From: Alcanivoracaceae bacterium
GTDB taxonomy: Bacteria; Pseudomonadota; Gammaproteobacteria; Pseudomonadales; Alcanivoracaceae
Length of the DNA: 64,000 nucleotides
Direction: 5' to 3'
Assembly: GCA_029212745.1 (NCBI GenBank)
Contig: JARGOL010000008.1
Span: 57,658 to 121,657 of the forward strand
Below the pieces are notes generated by a model. The model had not been told where the DNA came from and did no database searches. It was given only the letters and a program-made list of their open reading frames with translations. The number at the start of each line of letters is the position of its first letter. The stretch's first letter is position 1. This document shows, piece after piece, positions 45,791 to 54,904 of this stretch. Position numbers and translations under genes: made by a program.

Positions 45791-46696
45791 ATGACAGACA
45801 CTTCATCCACAGCACAGCGCGCCGCCCCGGCGGCACAGGCCAGCCCGGCGGACCGGCTGAGTTTCACCCTGTTCCTGGCACTGGCCTTCCACGCCATCAT
45901 CATCCTCGGCATCGGTTTCGGCCAGCAGAACGCCGCCAAACCCTCAAACACCATCGAAGTCACGATCGCGCACAAGCTCAGCGATAACGCACCGGAAGAG
46001 GCCGACTTCCTGGCCCAGGCCAACCAGGAAGGCGCCGGCGACCAGGAAGAAAAGCTGGAGCTGACCACCACCGAGATGGCGCCATTTGATGACAGCAAGG
46101 TGGAGCATGTGCAGCTGGAAACCCCGAGCACCCTGACGCCACAGCCTGTACACACACAGCAACTGGTGATCACCACCCAGGATGTGTCGTCACGCCAGGC
46201 ACCCAAACAGGAAAAGCAGGAGCAACCGCCAAAACCGCTACCGCAGGACGACCGCGAATCAGTGGAAATGCTGAGCCAGGAGATTGCCAGCCTGCAGGCA
46301 CGCCTGGATGCGCAGAAGCAGGCCTATGCCAAACGCCCGCGCATCCGCCGCCTCACCTCGGTGTCGGCAAAGGCCCATTACGAGGCGCTCTACATTGATG
46401 CCTTCCGCCGCGAAGTGGAAGACATGGGCACCCGCAATTTCCCCCAGCGCGCCCTGCGTGAGAACAAGTTCGGCCATGTCCGCCTGATGGTGGCCATCAA
46501 CGGGGATGGCACAGTGCGTGAGATAGATGTGCTCAAGTCGTCCGGCTTTCCCTTCCTTGATGAAGCCGCGATCAGCAGTGTGCGCCTGGCATCCCCCTTC
46601 GCCCCCTTCACCGCCGAGATGAAAGACAAGATCGACATCCTCGAAATCATCCGCACCTGGCAGTTCAACGCCTCCGAGCTGGTCACCAGCCAGTAA
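45791..46696 (+). CDS. TonB-family protein (TonB3-like)
   Basis: A 301-residue TonB-family energy transducer. After a polar N-terminus comes one membrane helix (RLSFTLFLALAFHAIIILGIG), then a long acidic/Gln-Pro region (QEKQEQPPKPLPQDDRESVEML) and a coiled stretch, and a C-terminal TonB domain with FPQRALRENKFGHVRLMVAINGDGTVREIDVLKSSGFPFLDEAAISSVRLASPF. At the same place between gshB and algH, P. aeruginosa has TonB3, which is needed for twitching motility rather than iron uptake; the same role is inferred here from position next to pilG. No exbB/exbD is adjacent. Confidence 0.87.
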   Translation: MTDTSSTAQRAAPAAQASPADRLSFTLFLALAFHAIIILGIGFGQQNAAKPSNTIEVTIAHKLSDNAPEEADFLAQANQEGAGDQEEKLELTTTEMAPFDDSKVEHVQLETPSTLTPQPVHTQQLVITTQDVSSRQAPKQEKQEQPPKPLPQDDRESVEMLSQEIASLQARLDAQKQAYAKRPRIRRLTSVSAKAHYEALYIDAFRREVEDMGTRNFPQRALRENKFGHVRLMVAINGDGTVREIDVLKSSGFPFLDEAAISSVRLASPFAPFTAEMKDKIDILEIIRTWQFNASELVTSQ

Positions 46697-46742
46697 CCAC
46701 GCACCGCTTGCCGGCCTGTAAGCCCACCCCCATACTTGCCAG

Positions 46743-47309
46743 ATGAATACCGATTCCCTCAAACATCAGCTGCTCATCGCCATGCCGCAACTGGAAGATC
46801 CGAACTTCCACCACAGCGTCACGTACCTCATCGAGCACAACGACGAAGGCGCCATGGGGCTGACCATCAACCGGGGCGTGGAAGCCACCCTGCACGACGT
46901 GCTTGAAGACCTGGAGATCGAGCTGGAGAAACCGCTGTCCTCGCGCCATACCGTGGTGGTGGGCGGGCCGGTGCAACCGGCTGCCGGCTTTATCCTCCAC
47001 CCGCCCACTGGAACCACCTATGACAGCACGGTGGCCATTGCAGACGACCTGTGGCTGACCACCTCCCAGGATATTCTCGAGGCCATTGCTGCCGGCGAGG
47101 GCCCGGAGACATCCCTGCTGGCGCTTGGCTACGCCGGCTGGGGGCCGGGCCAGTTGGAAGAAGAGATGGCGCAGAACGCCTGGTTGTCTGCGCCTGTGAG
47201 CAACACCGACATATTTTTCGAGGTGCCGCTGGCCGACCGCTGGCACGTGGCTGCTTCCCGCCTGGGTGTGGACCTGAACCTGATTTCCACCGGGGTGGGG
47301 CACAGTTGA
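46743..47309 (+). CDS. algH: AlgH/YqgE (UPF0301) family protein
   Basis: A 188-residue UPF0301 protein (YqgE/AlgH). The N-terminus HQLLIAMPQLEDPNFHHSVTYLIEHNDEGAMGLTINR and the later SRHTVVVGGPVQPAAGFILH and LLALGYAGWGPGQLEEEM are family hallmarks. AlgH was named as a regulator of alginate in Pseudomonas; the molecular function is not clear. Its stop codon overlaps the TTG start of ruvX. Confidence 0.93.
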   Translation: MNTDSLKHQLLIAMPQLEDPNFHHSVTYLIEHNDEGAMGLTINRGVEATLHDVLEDLEIELEKPLSSRHTVVVGGPVQPAAGFILHPPTGTTYDSTVAIADDLWLTTSQDILEAIAAGEGPETSLLALGYAGWGPGQLEEEMAQNAWLSAPVSNTDIFFEVPLADRWHVAASRLGVDLNLISTGVGHS

Positions 47310-47725
47310 GCGACACCGTGCTGGGGTTCGATTTCGGCACCCGCAAGATCGGCGTCGCCAGCGGCCAGTCCATCACCGGCACCGGCACCCCCCTGACCAC
47401 GGTGCCCTGCCGCGACCATAAGCCGGATTTCGAGTGCATCGGCGCATTGATTGGCGAATGGCAACCGGACGCCCTGATCGTCGGCCTGCCCCTGAACATG
47501 GATGGCTCGGAGAGCGAGTCCAGCAGCCGCGCGCGCCGTTTCGCCCGGCAGCTGGAAGGGCGCTTCAGCCTGCCAGCCTGGCTGGTGGACGAACGGCTCA
47601 GCACCCGCGAGGCACGCCAGGAGATGGGGGCCAGCTACCGGGGCGGCGCGGATGATCGCGTTGACAGCATGGCCGCAGTGCTGATTATTGAAAGCTGGTT
47701 TCGAGAAGGGGGGCAGCGCCCGTGA
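47306..47725 (+). CDS. ruvX: Holliday junction resolvase-like RuvX/YqgF
   Basis: A 139-residue RuvX/YqgF protein, RNase H fold, linked to 16S rRNA 5'-end processing. It shows GFDFGTRKIGVASGQ, ALIVGLPLNMDGSESESSSRARRFARQL, LVDERLSTREARQEM and ADDRVDSMAAVLIIESW, including the catalytic acidic residues. No ATG gives this N-terminus; TTG at 47306 overlaps the algH stop (TTGA) and follows a G-rich ribosome site. GTG at 47318 is an alternative. A far upstream in-frame ATG at 47051 lies within algH and is rejected. Confidence 0.92.
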   Translation: MSDTVLGFDFGTRKIGVASGQSITGTGTPLTTVPCRDHKPDFECIGALIGEWQPDALIVGLPLNMDGSESESSSRARRFARQLEGRFSLPAWLVDERLSTREARQEMGASYRGGADDRVDSMAAVLIIESWFREGGQRP

Positions 47726-48231
47726 ATCTGAGCGAAGAACGAATTACCCATCACCTGGACAGCCTGGCCGCCCATCTCGATGGCCGCATGCATGACAGCG
47801 GCCGCCAGGATTTCTGCCTGGTGGGCATCCACACCGGCGGTGCCTGGATCGCCGAGGCCCTGCACCAGCGCCTGGGCAAGCGACCGCCCATTGGCTTCAT
47901 GGATATCAGCTTCTACCGTGATGATTTCACCCAACGGGGGCTCAATCCCAAGGTGCAGCCCAGCGAACTGCCGTTCAGCGTCGATGACCGCCACCTGGTG
48001 CTGGTGGATGATGTCCTGATGAGCGGCCGCACTATCCGTGCGGCCATGAATGCCCTGTTCGATTATGGCCGGCCGGCATCCATCACCCTGGTGGTGATGT
48101 TTGACGTCGGCGGCCGGGAATTGCCCATTCGGGCAGATATTTGTGCAGAAACCTTGGCACTCGACCCGCATCAGCGGGTAGAATTGCGCGGACCGTCGCC
48201 GATAACCGCCCATATCACGGCTATCAGCTGA
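47722..48231 (+). CDS. pyrR: Bifunctional pyr operon regulator/uracil phosphoribosyltransferase PyrR
   Basis: A 169-residue PRTase-fold PyrR. The PRPP-binding motif is [21 protein letters not shown] and the N-terminal part has [18 protein letters not shown]. In Pseudomonas PyrR regulates pyrimidine genes; in Bacillus it binds the pyr leader RNA. The start is GTG overlapping the ruvX stop (GTGA). The gap to pyrB is 41 bases, too short to host a full attenuator, so its RNA target, if any, is elsewhere. Confidence 0.94.
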   Translation: MNLSEERITHHLDSLAAHLDGRMHDSGRQDFCLVGIHTGGAWIAEALHQRLGKRPPIGFMDISFYRDDFTQRGLNPKVQPSELPFSVDDRHLVLVDDVLMSGRTIRAAMNALFDYGRPASITLVVMFDVGGRELPIRADICAETLALDPHQRVELRGPSPITAHITAIS

Positions 48232-48272
48232 ATGACGGAGAACCATCGCCAGAAAAGGAAGCGCCGACGCCG

Positions 48273-49259
48273 ATGACTGCCGAGGATACCTCGCCAGACG
48301 TGCAACTGACCGATGACCATCGGCTCCGGCATTTTCTTTCCATTGACGGCCTCAACCGGCCGCTTCTCGAAGAAATCCTCGACACCGCCGCCAGCTTCGT
48401 GGAAGTGGGTGACCGCTCCATAAAGAAAGTGCCCCTGCTGCGCGGCAAGACGGTGGTAAACCTGTTCTTCGAGCCCAGTACCCGCACACGCACCACCTTC
48501 GAACTGGCCGCCCAGCGACTGTCTGCCGACGTCCTCAACATCGACATTGCCCGCTCCGCCACCTCAAAGGGCGAGTCACTGATGGACATGCTCTGGAACC
48601 TGGAAGCCATGGCCAGCGACATGTTCGTGGTGCGCCATTCGGATTCCGGCGCCCCCTACTTCATCGCCAGCCAGGTCACGCCGAATGTGGCGGTGATCAA
48701 CGCCGGCGACGGAAGGCATGCCCATCCCACCCAGGCCATGCTCGACATGTACACCATCCGCCACTACAAGGGCGGCTTTGAGAACCTGCGGGTCGCCATT
48801 GTCGGCGACATCCTGCATTCGCGGGTGGCACGCTCCCAGATCCACGCCCTGCGCATTCTCGGCGCCAGCGAAATCCGGGTCATCGGGCCGCGCACGCTGC
48901 TGCCGGTGGACATCGAGGGGCTCGGCGTCCAGGTCTACACCGACCTGGAACAGGGCCTGCGCGATGCCGACGTGGTGATCGCCCTGCGCCTGCAGAAAGA
49001 ACGTATGGATTCTGCCCTGCTACCCAGCGAGTCTGAATTCTTCCGGCTTTACGGCCTCGATGAGCACCGCCTGCGTGTCTGTCACCCGGATGCCATTGTC
49101 ATGCACCCGGGCCCGATCAACCGGGGCGTTGAAATCGCACCGGAGGTGGCCGATGGCGAACGCTCCGTGATTCTTCACCAGGTCACTTTCGGTATTGCCG
49201 TGCGCATGGCTGTGATGTCCATGTGCATCAGCGGTCAGGAAGGGGGAGGCGTCCTGTGA
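48273..49259 (+). CDS. pyrB: Aspartate carbamoyltransferase catalytic subunit PyrB
   Basis: A 328-residue ATCase of the Pseudomonas type, catalysing carbamoyl aspartate formation in pyrimidine synthesis. The carbamoyl phosphate site is [19 protein letters not shown], followed by [35 protein letters not shown] and [14 protein letters not shown]. Pseudomonas-type ATCase needs an inactive PyrC' partner, whose gene overlaps its end. The ATG at 48273 is preferred; the longer in-frame extension overlaps pyrR. Confidence 0.95.
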   Translation: MTAEDTSPDVQLTDDHRLRHFLSIDGLNRPLLEEILDTAASFVEVGDRSIKKVPLLRGKTVVNLFFEPSTRTRTTFELAAQRLSADVLNIDIARSATSKGESLMDMLWNLEAMASDMFVVRHSDSGAPYFIASQVTPNVAVINAGDGRHAHPTQAMLDMYTIRHYKGGFENLRVAIVGDILHSRVARSQIHALRILGASEIRVIGPRTLLPVDIEGLGVQVYTDLEQGLRDADVVIALRLQKERMDSALLPSESEFFRLYGLDEHRLRVCHPDAIVMHPGPINRGVEIAPEVADGERSVILHQVTFGIAVRMAVMSMCISGQEGGGVL

Positions 49260-50521
49260 GCCAGGCCCATCTGCTGATCCGCAAGGGGCGTATCATCGAC
49301 CCGGCCAGCGGACGCGACGAGATCATGGACCTGCTGATCGAGAAAGGGCGCCTCGCCCGCCTCGGCGCCAGCCTCGACGCTCCCGGCGCCGAGATCTTTG
49401 ACGCCGAAGGTATGTGGGTGCTGCCAGGGCTGGTGGACACCTGCGTGCGCCTGCCCTCCCCGTCCAGCATTGCCAGCGAGACACGGGCAGCTGCCAGCGG
49501 CGGCATCACGCACCTGTGTGTGATGCCAGACGGCAACCCGGTGACGGATTCCACCGCGGTGGTCCGGCTGCTGCGCGAGCAGGCCATGAAGGCGGGCTTC
49601 GCCCGGGTATTGCCCCTGGGCGCCCTGACCCAGGGCCTGAATGGCGAGCAGCTGGCGGAAATGCGCACGCTCACCGACGCCGGCTGCATCGGCCTGAGCA
49701 ATGCCGGGCGGCCGGTGCAGGACAGCCTGACCTTCAAGCGCTGCCTGGAATACGCCGCCACCTTCGACCTGCCGGTAATGCTGCGACCAGAAGACAGCTC
49801 CCTGTCCAGCGGTGGCTGCGCCCACGAAGGGCCTGTGGCAACCCGGCTGGGCCTGCCCGGCATCCCGGCGCTGGCAGAAACCATCGACATGGCACGTGCA
49901 CTGCTGGTGATCGAGCAGGTGGGCGTTCGTGCGCACATTCACCAGCTCAGCTGTGCCGGCAGCGTTGCCCTGTTACGCCAGGCCCGCGAGGCCGGCATTT
50001 CGGTAACTGCTGATGTCAGCATTCACCACCTGCTGCTGGACGAATCCGCGCTGGCCAACTACGACAGCCGCTTCCATGTACGACCGCCGCTGCGCAGCAC
50101 CGCCGACCGGCAGGCCCTGCTGGCCGCCGTAGCAGACGGCACCATCGACGCGGTCTGCTCCCAGCATTCGCCCATGGGGTCCGCCAGCAAGGCGGCACCG
50201 TTCCCCGACACACAGCCCGGCATCGCCGGCATAGAGACCCTGCTGCCGCTGCTGCTGAAGCTGGTGGAGGACGGTGACATCAGCCTGCTGCGCGCGCTTG
50301 ATGCCATCACCGCGTCGGCCGGCCGCTGCCTTGGCCAGCCAATCGGCATGCTGGAGCCCGGGCGCATGGCCCATGTCTGCGTGGTGGATCCGACCCGCCA
50401 GCAGCGCCCCGGGGACGACTGGCTCAGCCGCGGACTCAACTCACCCTGGCTGGAGACGATGCTGCCCGGCATTGTCCGGCTGACGGTGTGCGACGGCCGC
50501 GTGACCTGGCTGTCTGACTGA
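49256..50521 (+). CDS. pyrC': Inactive dihydroorotase homologue PyrC' (PyrX)
   Basis: A 421-residue protein with a dihydroorotase/amidohydrolase fold. The metal-binding DxHxHxR motif of active enzymes is replaced by [14 protein letters not shown], so the two zinc His are lost, and the late DH motif reads CSQHSPMG. This is the pattern of PyrC' of Pseudomonas, a structural partner required to assemble PyrB dodecamers. A real dihydroorotase must be encoded elsewhere. The start is GTG overlapping the pyrB stop (GTGA); the ATG upstream at 49223 lies in pyrB. Confidence 0.9.
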   Translation: MSQAHLLIRKGRIIDPASGRDEIMDLLIEKGRLARLGASLDAPGAEIFDAEGMWVLPGLVDTCVRLPSPSSIASETRAAASGGITHLCVMPDGNPVTDSTAVVRLLREQAMKAGFARVLPLGALTQGLNGEQLAEMRTLTDAGCIGLSNAGRPVQDSLTFKRCLEYAATFDLPVMLRPEDSSLSSGGCAHEGPVATRLGLPGIPALAETIDMARALLVIEQVGVRAHIHQLSCAGSVALLRQAREAGISVTADVSIHHLLLDESALANYDSRFHVRPPLRSTADRQALLAAVADGTIDAVCSQHSPMGSASKAAPFPDTQPGIAGIETLLPLLLKLVEDGDISLLRALDAITASAGRCLGQPIGMLEPGRMAHVCVVDPTRQQRPGDDWLSRGLNSPWLETMLPGIVRLTVCDGRVTWLSD

Positions 50522-50536
50522 AACGCAGCAACCACT

Positions 50537-50554
50537 GCCCGGCGCGCGCCGGGC
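50537..50554. terminator. Hairpin between convergent pyrC' and nrtD
   Basis: GCCCGGC (50537-50543) and GCCGGGC (50548-50554) form a perfect stem with a GCGC loop that fills the 34-base gap between convergent genes. It lacks a T-run, so it would be a GC-rich bidirectional stop. Confidence 0.5.
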
Positions 50555-50555
50555 G

Positions 50556-51428
50556 TCATGCCTGGCGCAGCGCCTCTGAATCCGCTTTTTCCACTGCCTG
50601 CCCAGAAGCCGCCTGACCCTTGCCAGACTTTGCCGGCATGGGCTGCACCTTGCGCTGCTTATCGTAAAGGAACTGAAGAACACGCTGCCGGCAACGGTTG
50701 AATCCGGCGTCATCGGCAAGCGCCAGACGGTCGCGCGGGCGGGGCAGGTCTACATCAAGGACTTCCCCGATTGTTGCAGAAGGCCCATTCGTCATCATGA
50801 CGATCCGGTCCGACAAGAGAACGGCCTCATCAACATCATGTGTAATCATGATTACCGTGTTCTTCAGCTCGGCATGAATCTCCATCACTGAGTCCTGAAG
50901 GTGAGCGCGGGTCAGGGCATCCAGGGCGCCAAACGGCTCATCCATCAACAGCACTTTAGGCTCCATCGCTAACGCTCGGGCAATGCCGACTCGCTGCTTC
51001 ATGCCACCAGAAATCTCTTCCGGTCGTTTGTCCATGGCATGGGCCATGTGGACCAGGTTGAGGTTATGCTCGACCCATTCCCGCATTTCGGCGCGGGTCT
51101 TGCTCCCCTTGAACACCTGCCTTACCGCCAGCTCGACGTTTTCATAGGCGCTCAGCCAGGGCAAAAGAGAGTGGTTCTGGAAAACCACGGCTCGCTCCGG
51201 GCCCGGCTCATTGACCTCTTTTCCTTCCAGAATGGCACCGCCCGTGGTCGCCTGCAGCAAACCAGCCACAATATTGAGAACGGTGGATTTGCCACACCCT
51301 GAATGACCGATAAGGGAGATAAACTCACCATCGGAAATCTTCAGATCCACGTCCTTCAACGCCTCAAAACCACCTTTTGGTGTATCGAAGACGATGCCTA
51401 CTTTGGTTAACTCAAGAATCGATTTCAT
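50556..51428 (-). CDS. nrtD: Nitrate ABC transporter ATP-binding protein
   Basis: A 290-residue ATP-binding subunit of an NrtABCD/TauB-like importer. The Walker A is GHSGCGKSTV, the signature ISGGMKQRVGIARAL, Walker B VLLMDEPFGALD and the switch His in MITHDVDEAVLL. The last about 30 residues (MPAKSGKGQAASGQ...) are a polar tail. The absence of a fused NrtA-like domain distinguishes it from cyanobacterial NrtC. It is the last of three genes (nrtA-nrtB-nrtD), with a 14-base gap to nrtB. Confidence 0.93.
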   Translation of the reverse strand: MKSILELTKVGIVFDTPKGGFEALKDVDLKISDGEFISLIGHSGCGKSTVLNIVAGLLQATTGGAILEGKEVNEPGPERAVVFQNHSLLPWLSAYENVELAVRQVFKGSKTRAEMREWVEHNLNLVHMAHAMDKRPEEISGGMKQRVGIARALAMEPKVLLMDEPFGALDALTRAHLQDSVMEIHAELKNTVIMITHDVDEAVLLSDRIVMMTNGPSATIGEVLDVDLPRPRDRLALADDAGFNRCRQRVLQFLYDKQRKVQPMPAKSGKGQAASGQAVEKADSEALRQA

Positions 51429-51442
51429 GGCTGTCTCCTTTT

Positions 51443-52444
51443 TCAGCGCTGCACTGCCTGCTTGTCCCAGACCAGCCAGCGCTGCAGGCCAAGCATGGCG
51501 CGGTCAAGCAGGAATCCGATAATGCCGATAGTAATCACTGCAACCATGATCCTGCCGAGAGACTGCGATGAGCCATTCTGGAACTCGTCCCAGACAAACT
51601 TCCCCAGCCCCGGATTCTGGGCCAGCATCTCGGCCGCTATCAGGACCATCCAGGCAATACCCAAGGACAGACGCAGGCCGGTAAAGATCATTGGCAAGGC
51701 GGATGGCAATACGATCTTGAAGATATGGGCCAACCAGCCAAGGCGCAGTACGCGCGAAACGTTGTTCAGGTCCTGGCTGACCGAGGTCACGCCGACAGCG
51801 GTGTTAAGCAATGTCGGCCACAGGCTGCACAGCGACACGGTAATCATTGAGTTCACAAATGACTTGGCGAACATCGGATCATCTGTCGTGTAAACCGCGC
51901 TGACCACCATCGTCACCAACGGCAGCCAGGCCAGCGGGGATACGGGCTTGAGCACCTGAATCAGGGGATTGATGGCTGCATAAACTGACGAGCTAAGGCC
52001 AATAATGATGCCCAGCGGGATAGCAAAAACAGACGCAAGGAGGAAACCGGCGAGCACGGTATACAGGCTTGTGTATATCTGGTCCAGATAGGTAGGGCTT
52101 CCGGTATAGTCGCGCCACTTGACCTCGTAGTCCGGATCAACAGCCAACCGCTCTTCAATGCGCTTTCGCTGCCGCTCATCGAAGGCGTCAGCCTTTTCCC
52201 GTTCTACCTTATGCTCAGCATACAGATTCTGCGCCTGTGCCCACGTGTCCACTGGTCCCGGAAACTTGCCCAGAGACGTATCAATACTGGCGGCTGCCAC
52301 ATGCCAGACAAAAAGAAATGCAAGCAGCCCCAGAACGGGTAGGCCCAGCTTCCGCGCCAGCTCGGAAACCTGGGCCTTGTTTGCCTTACCGGTCACCAGG
52401 TCACGGTAAGACTCAATCCACGTTGGCAATGTAAATTCGCTCAT
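51443..52444 (-). CDS. nrtB: Nitrate ABC transporter permease
   Basis: A 333-residue permease with an N-terminal polar stretch, one early helix, a long periplasmic-like insert (about residues 65-120) and the transmembrane domain with the EAA loop region around GVTSVSQDLNNVSRVLRLGWLAHIFKIVLPSALP. The GLRLSLGIAWMVLIAAEMLAQNPGLGKFVWDEFQNGS stretch is typical of NrtB/SsuC-type permeases. Family assignment to nitrate rests on the operon context. It lies 72 bases downstream of nrtA. Confidence 0.93.
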   Translation of the reverse strand: MSEFTLPTWIESYRDLVTGKANKAQVSELARKLGLPVLGLLAFLFVWHVAAASIDTSLGKFPGPVDTWAQAQNLYAEHKVEREKADAFDERQRKRIEERLAVDPDYEVKWRDYTGSPTYLDQIYTSLYTVLAGFLLASVFAIPLGIIIGLSSSVYAAINPLIQVLKPVSPLAWLPLVTMVVSAVYTTDDPMFAKSFVNSMITVSLCSLWPTLLNTAVGVTSVSQDLNNVSRVLRLGWLAHIFKIVLPSALPMIFTGLRLSLGIAWMVLIAAEMLAQNPGLGKFVWDEFQNGSSQSLGRIMVAVITIGIIGFLLDRAMLGLQRWLVWDKQAVQR

Positions 52445-52516
52445 AAATCACACCTGAGTTTGCATGACGGCGTCCCTGCCGCCGGTTCTTCATCGATACC
52501 GTGTCCAGTCGCCACC

Positions 52517-53896
52517 TTACAACTGGTCTTCTGACTTCAGACCAATGCTGAGCTTGTCCAGATAGGCATTCGGCTTGCGTCCGTCATAGGTAACCTCGTC
52601 AATAAACTCGGTTTGGGGAGGCTTGAAACCGGTCTCCGTGCTGAAGTCGGGAAAGTCAGCGGCGTCAACTTTTCCTTCCGCAATCAGCGCTTTGGCCGCA
52701 CGCGCATAGATGTCAGGACGGTATACTTTCTTGGCCACGTCCGTGTACCAGCTGTCGGGCTTGGTCTCGGGAATCTGCCCCCAGCGACGCATTTGCGTCA
52801 GATACCAGATGGCATCGGAATAGTAGGGATAGGTGGCGTTATAGCGGAAGAAAACATTGAAATCGGGCACCGAACGCTTATCGCCTTTCTCATACTCGAA
52901 CGTGCCGGTCATGCTGTTGGCAATCACATCAACATCGGCACCTACGTAGTTTGGCTTGGCCAGGATTTCCACAGCCTCCGGCCGATTGGCATTATTGTTG
53001 GCATCCAGCCACTGGGCTGCCCGTATCAGCGCCTTTACCACGCGTATGTGGGTATTAGGATACTTGTCTGACCATTCCTTGCTGACACCAAACACTTTCT
53101 CGGGGTTATTCTTCCAGATCTCATAGTCGGTAATGACGGGAACACCAATTCCCTTGAACACCGCCTGTTGATTCCAGGGCTCACCGACGCAATAGCCGTA
53201 GATGGTGCCGGCTTCCAGCGTTGCCGGCATTTGCGGCGGCGGCGTCACCGAGAGCAGCACATCCGCGCTGAGCTGACCACTGGTATCACCTTTGTGGGGC
53301 GCGTAGTAGCCAGGATGAATGCCCCCGGCAGCCAGCCAGTAACGCAACTCATAATTGTGGGTGGATACCGGGAACACCATTCCCATCTTGAAGGGCTTTC
53401 CCTCGGCCCTGTACTTCTCAACAACAGGCTTCAGGTAATCCGCTTTTACCGGATGAACCGGCTTTCCGTCCTTCTCCGGTATGTGCTGCTTCATTTCCTC
53501 CCAGATAGCATTGGAAACCGTGATTCCATTGCCGTTGAGGTCCATGCTGAATGCAGTGATCACATGGGCCTGGGTGCCGAATCCGATGGTGGCGCCAAGC
53601 GGCTGCCCGGCCAGCATATGCGCACCATCAAGCTGCCCGTCAATAACCCTGTCGAGCAGAACCTTCCAGTTTGCCTGTGCCTCCAGTTGCACGTAGAGGC
53701 CTTCTTCCTCGAAGAACCCCTTCTCGTAGGCCACAGCCAATGGAGCCATGTCGGTCAGCTTGATGAAGCCGAACTTGAGCTCCTCTTTTTCGGGAAAGCC
53801 GATCTCGTCTGCCTGCGCCGCCGTAGCGACACCGAGAAGGCTTGCCAATACCCAGGTCACAGCCAAACCCTGCCGCTTCAACCAACTCGATTTCAT
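52517..53896 (-). CDS. nrtA: Nitrate ABC transporter substrate-binding protein NrtA
   Basis: A 459-residue periplasmic solute-binding protein of the NrtA/CmpA family. The signal peptide ([19 protein letters not shown]) is followed by [61 protein letters not shown] and [19 protein letters not shown]. The ATG at 53896 lies seven bases after AGGAG; the adjacent in-frame ATG at 53899 is equally possible, and a third at 53935 would put charged residues before the signal. Transcription likely starts at a sigma-54 promoter and passes a NasT-type attenuator in the 145-base leader. Confidence 0.94.
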   Translation of the reverse strand: MKSSWLKRQGLAVTWVLASLLGVATAAQADEIGFPEKEELKFGFIKLTDMAPLAVAYEKGFFEEEGLYVQLEAQANWKVLLDRVIDGQLDGAHMLAGQPLGATIGFGTQAHVITAFSMDLNGNGITVSNAIWEEMKQHIPEKDGKPVHPVKADYLKPVVEKYRAEGKPFKMGMVFPVSTHNYELRYWLAAGGIHPGYYAPHKGDTSGQLSADVLLSVTPPPQMPATLEAGTIYGYCVGEPWNQQAVFKGIGVPVITDYEIWKNNPEKVFGVSKEWSDKYPNTHIRVVKALIRAAQWLDANNNANRPEAVEILAKPNYVGADVDVIANSMTGTFEYEKGDKRSVPDFNVFFRYNATYPYYSDAIWYLTQMRRWGQIPETKPDSWYTDVAKKVYRPDIYARAAKALIAEGKVDAADFPDFSTETGFKPPQTEFIDEVTYDGRKPNAYLDKLSIGLKSEDQL

Positions 53897-53940
53897 CATC
53901 TCACTCCTGCTTGTGGGCCTTGTGGGCCAATGCAATGCGC

Positions 53941-53982
53941 AAAAAAAACGCCCTGCCGTGGCTTTGTAGCCACTGCAGAGCG
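53941..53982 (-). terminator. Intrinsic terminator in the nrtA leader (attenuator)
   Basis: On the minus strand a stem of 15 positions (14 pairs, one mismatch) with loop ACAA is followed by eight T at 53948-53941, 45 bases before the nrtA start. Its 5' arm (from 53982) begins with CGCTCTG, which is also the 3' arm of the second ANTAR hairpin, so the two structures exclude each other. This is a classic attenuator. Confidence 0.85.
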
Positions 53983-53993
53983 CCTTTGCTCTG
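53976..53993 (-). promoter_or_regulatory. ANTAR-type hairpin P2 in the nrtA leader
   Basis: On the minus strand CAGAGC pairs with GCTCTG around the six-base loop AAAGGC (A at position 1, G at position 4). The 3' arm overlaps the terminator's 5' arm. The rules match the two-hairpin RNA motif bound by ANTAR antiterminators such as NasR and EutV. The nasT gene adjacent supplies the candidate protein. Confidence 0.8.
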
Positions 53994-53995
53994 TT

Positions 53996-54023
53996 CGCTC
54001 ACTGCCACCGTTGGCAATGAGCG
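53996..54023 (-). promoter_or_regulatory. ANTAR-type hairpin P1 in the nrtA leader
   Basis: On the minus strand an 11-pair stem starting CGCTCATTGCC (one G-T pair) closes the six-base loop AACGGT, again A at position 1 and G at position 4. Two bases separate it from hairpin P2 at 53993-53976. Together P1 and P2 form the complete ANTAR-target motif directly before the terminator. Confidence 0.8.
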
Positions 54024-54050
54024 CACAATCCGGTTGTCTGCAAACGTTAA

Positions 54051-54066
54051 AGCAATCCCTGTGCCA
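54051..54066 (-). promoter_or_regulatory. Sigma-54 promoter for nrtA-nrtB-nrtD
   Basis: The minus strand reads TGGCAC-N5-TTGCT, with GG (54065-54064) and GC (54053-54052) separated by exactly ten bases: a near-perfect RpoN -24/-12 element. Transcription should start near 54040, 17 bases before hairpin P1. Sigma-54 use fits nitrogen control by NtrC; no clear NtrC site was found upstream. Confidence 0.85.
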
Positions 54067-54328
54067 GAATCGGCGAAACGCTATTTTTCAAGGGTTTGCG
54101 CGCGACTGCGCTCAAAGATGGCCAACGCGAATGTCCGCAAGTGCCTCATTAGTGCGCAAAACCACTCGCGCCAGCCTCACAACGGGGCGCACCAGCAGAT
54201 GCTTTACCAACGCGCGACGAATCATGAGAATAGCGCACCCATGAAAAGCGGCATTATTCTTGCTGGCTTCCATTTCCAGCAAAAATTCACCCACCCGTCT
54301 AATCAGTTGAGGCGGACGGCAGGACACC
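54067..54328. other. Intergenic region between nrtA promoter and nasT
   Basis: This 262-base segment sits between the sigma-54 promoter for nrtA and the nasT start. I see no convincing ORF. It must hold the nasT promoter and probably activator sites for the sigma-54 promoter, but no NtrC consensus pair with correct spacing was found; the nearest, GCACC at 54189-54193 and GATGC at 54198-54202, is spaced wrongly. Confidence 0.5.
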
Positions 54329-54904
54329 ATGCTCCGAGTTTTGGTTATTGATGACACCCCTGGCCGGGGCGCGATCCTTGAGCAAGCTCTGGTGGATGCG
54401 GGTTGCGAAGTCCTCGAGCGCCTGAGCACCAGCCAGGACATGCTGGCCAAAGTTGAGGCCCTGCAGCCCGACCTTATCCTCATCGATATCGACTCACCGG
54501 ACAGGGACACCCTGGAAAGCCTGGGCAAGATGAACCAGGCAGCCCCAAGGCCGGTGGTCATGTTTGCAGAGAACTCCGATGCCAGCCTGACCGAAAAAGC
54601 ACTCAAGGCGGGCGTGTCTGCCTATGTAGTGGACGGCCTTCAGGCTGGCCGGGTGAAAGCGATCATGGATCTGGCCATTGCCCGGTTCCGTGAGTACAAA
54701 GCCCTCAGGGACGAACTGTCCGCCACCCGTAACGAGCTGGCAGAGCGAAAACTGATTGACCGGGCCAAGGGCATACTTATGAAGCGCAAGAAGCTGGATG
54801 AAGAGCAGGCGTACCAGATGCTGCGCAAACTGGCCATGAACAAGGGCAAGCGTGTGGCCGACGTGGCCGCCGAGTTGATCGATATGGCCGAATTACTGGG
54901 CTGA
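54329..54904 (+). CDS. nasT: ANTAR-domain antiterminator NasT
   Basis: A 191-residue regulator with an N-terminal receiver-like domain and a C-terminal ANTAR RNA-binding domain (about 130-190: ERKLIDRAKGILMKRKKLDEEQAYQMLRKLAMN). The receiver keeps VIDD and LILIDID but the Thr/Ser and Lys positions are altered (VVMFAEN, YVVDGL), so it is probably not phosphorylated and is instead gated by the sensor NasS, as in Azotobacter and Paracoccus. Its predicted targets are the hairpin pairs before nrtA and before the nasS-like gene. A GGCAGGACACC site precedes the ATG. Confidence 0.92.
   Translation: MLRVLVIDDTPGRGAILEQALVDAGCEVLERLSTSQDMLAKVEALQPDLILIDIDSPDRDTLESLGKMNQAAPRPVVMFAENSDASLTEKALKAGVSAYVVDGLQAGRVKAIMDLAIARFREYKALRDELSATRNELAERKLIDRAKGILMKRKKLDEEQAYQMLRKLAMNKGKRVADVAAELIDMAELLG

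Noticed and set aside
54189..54202. NtrC binding site upstream of nrtA
   Set aside because: GCACC and GATGC are separated by four bases, not five, and one base in the second half is wrong.
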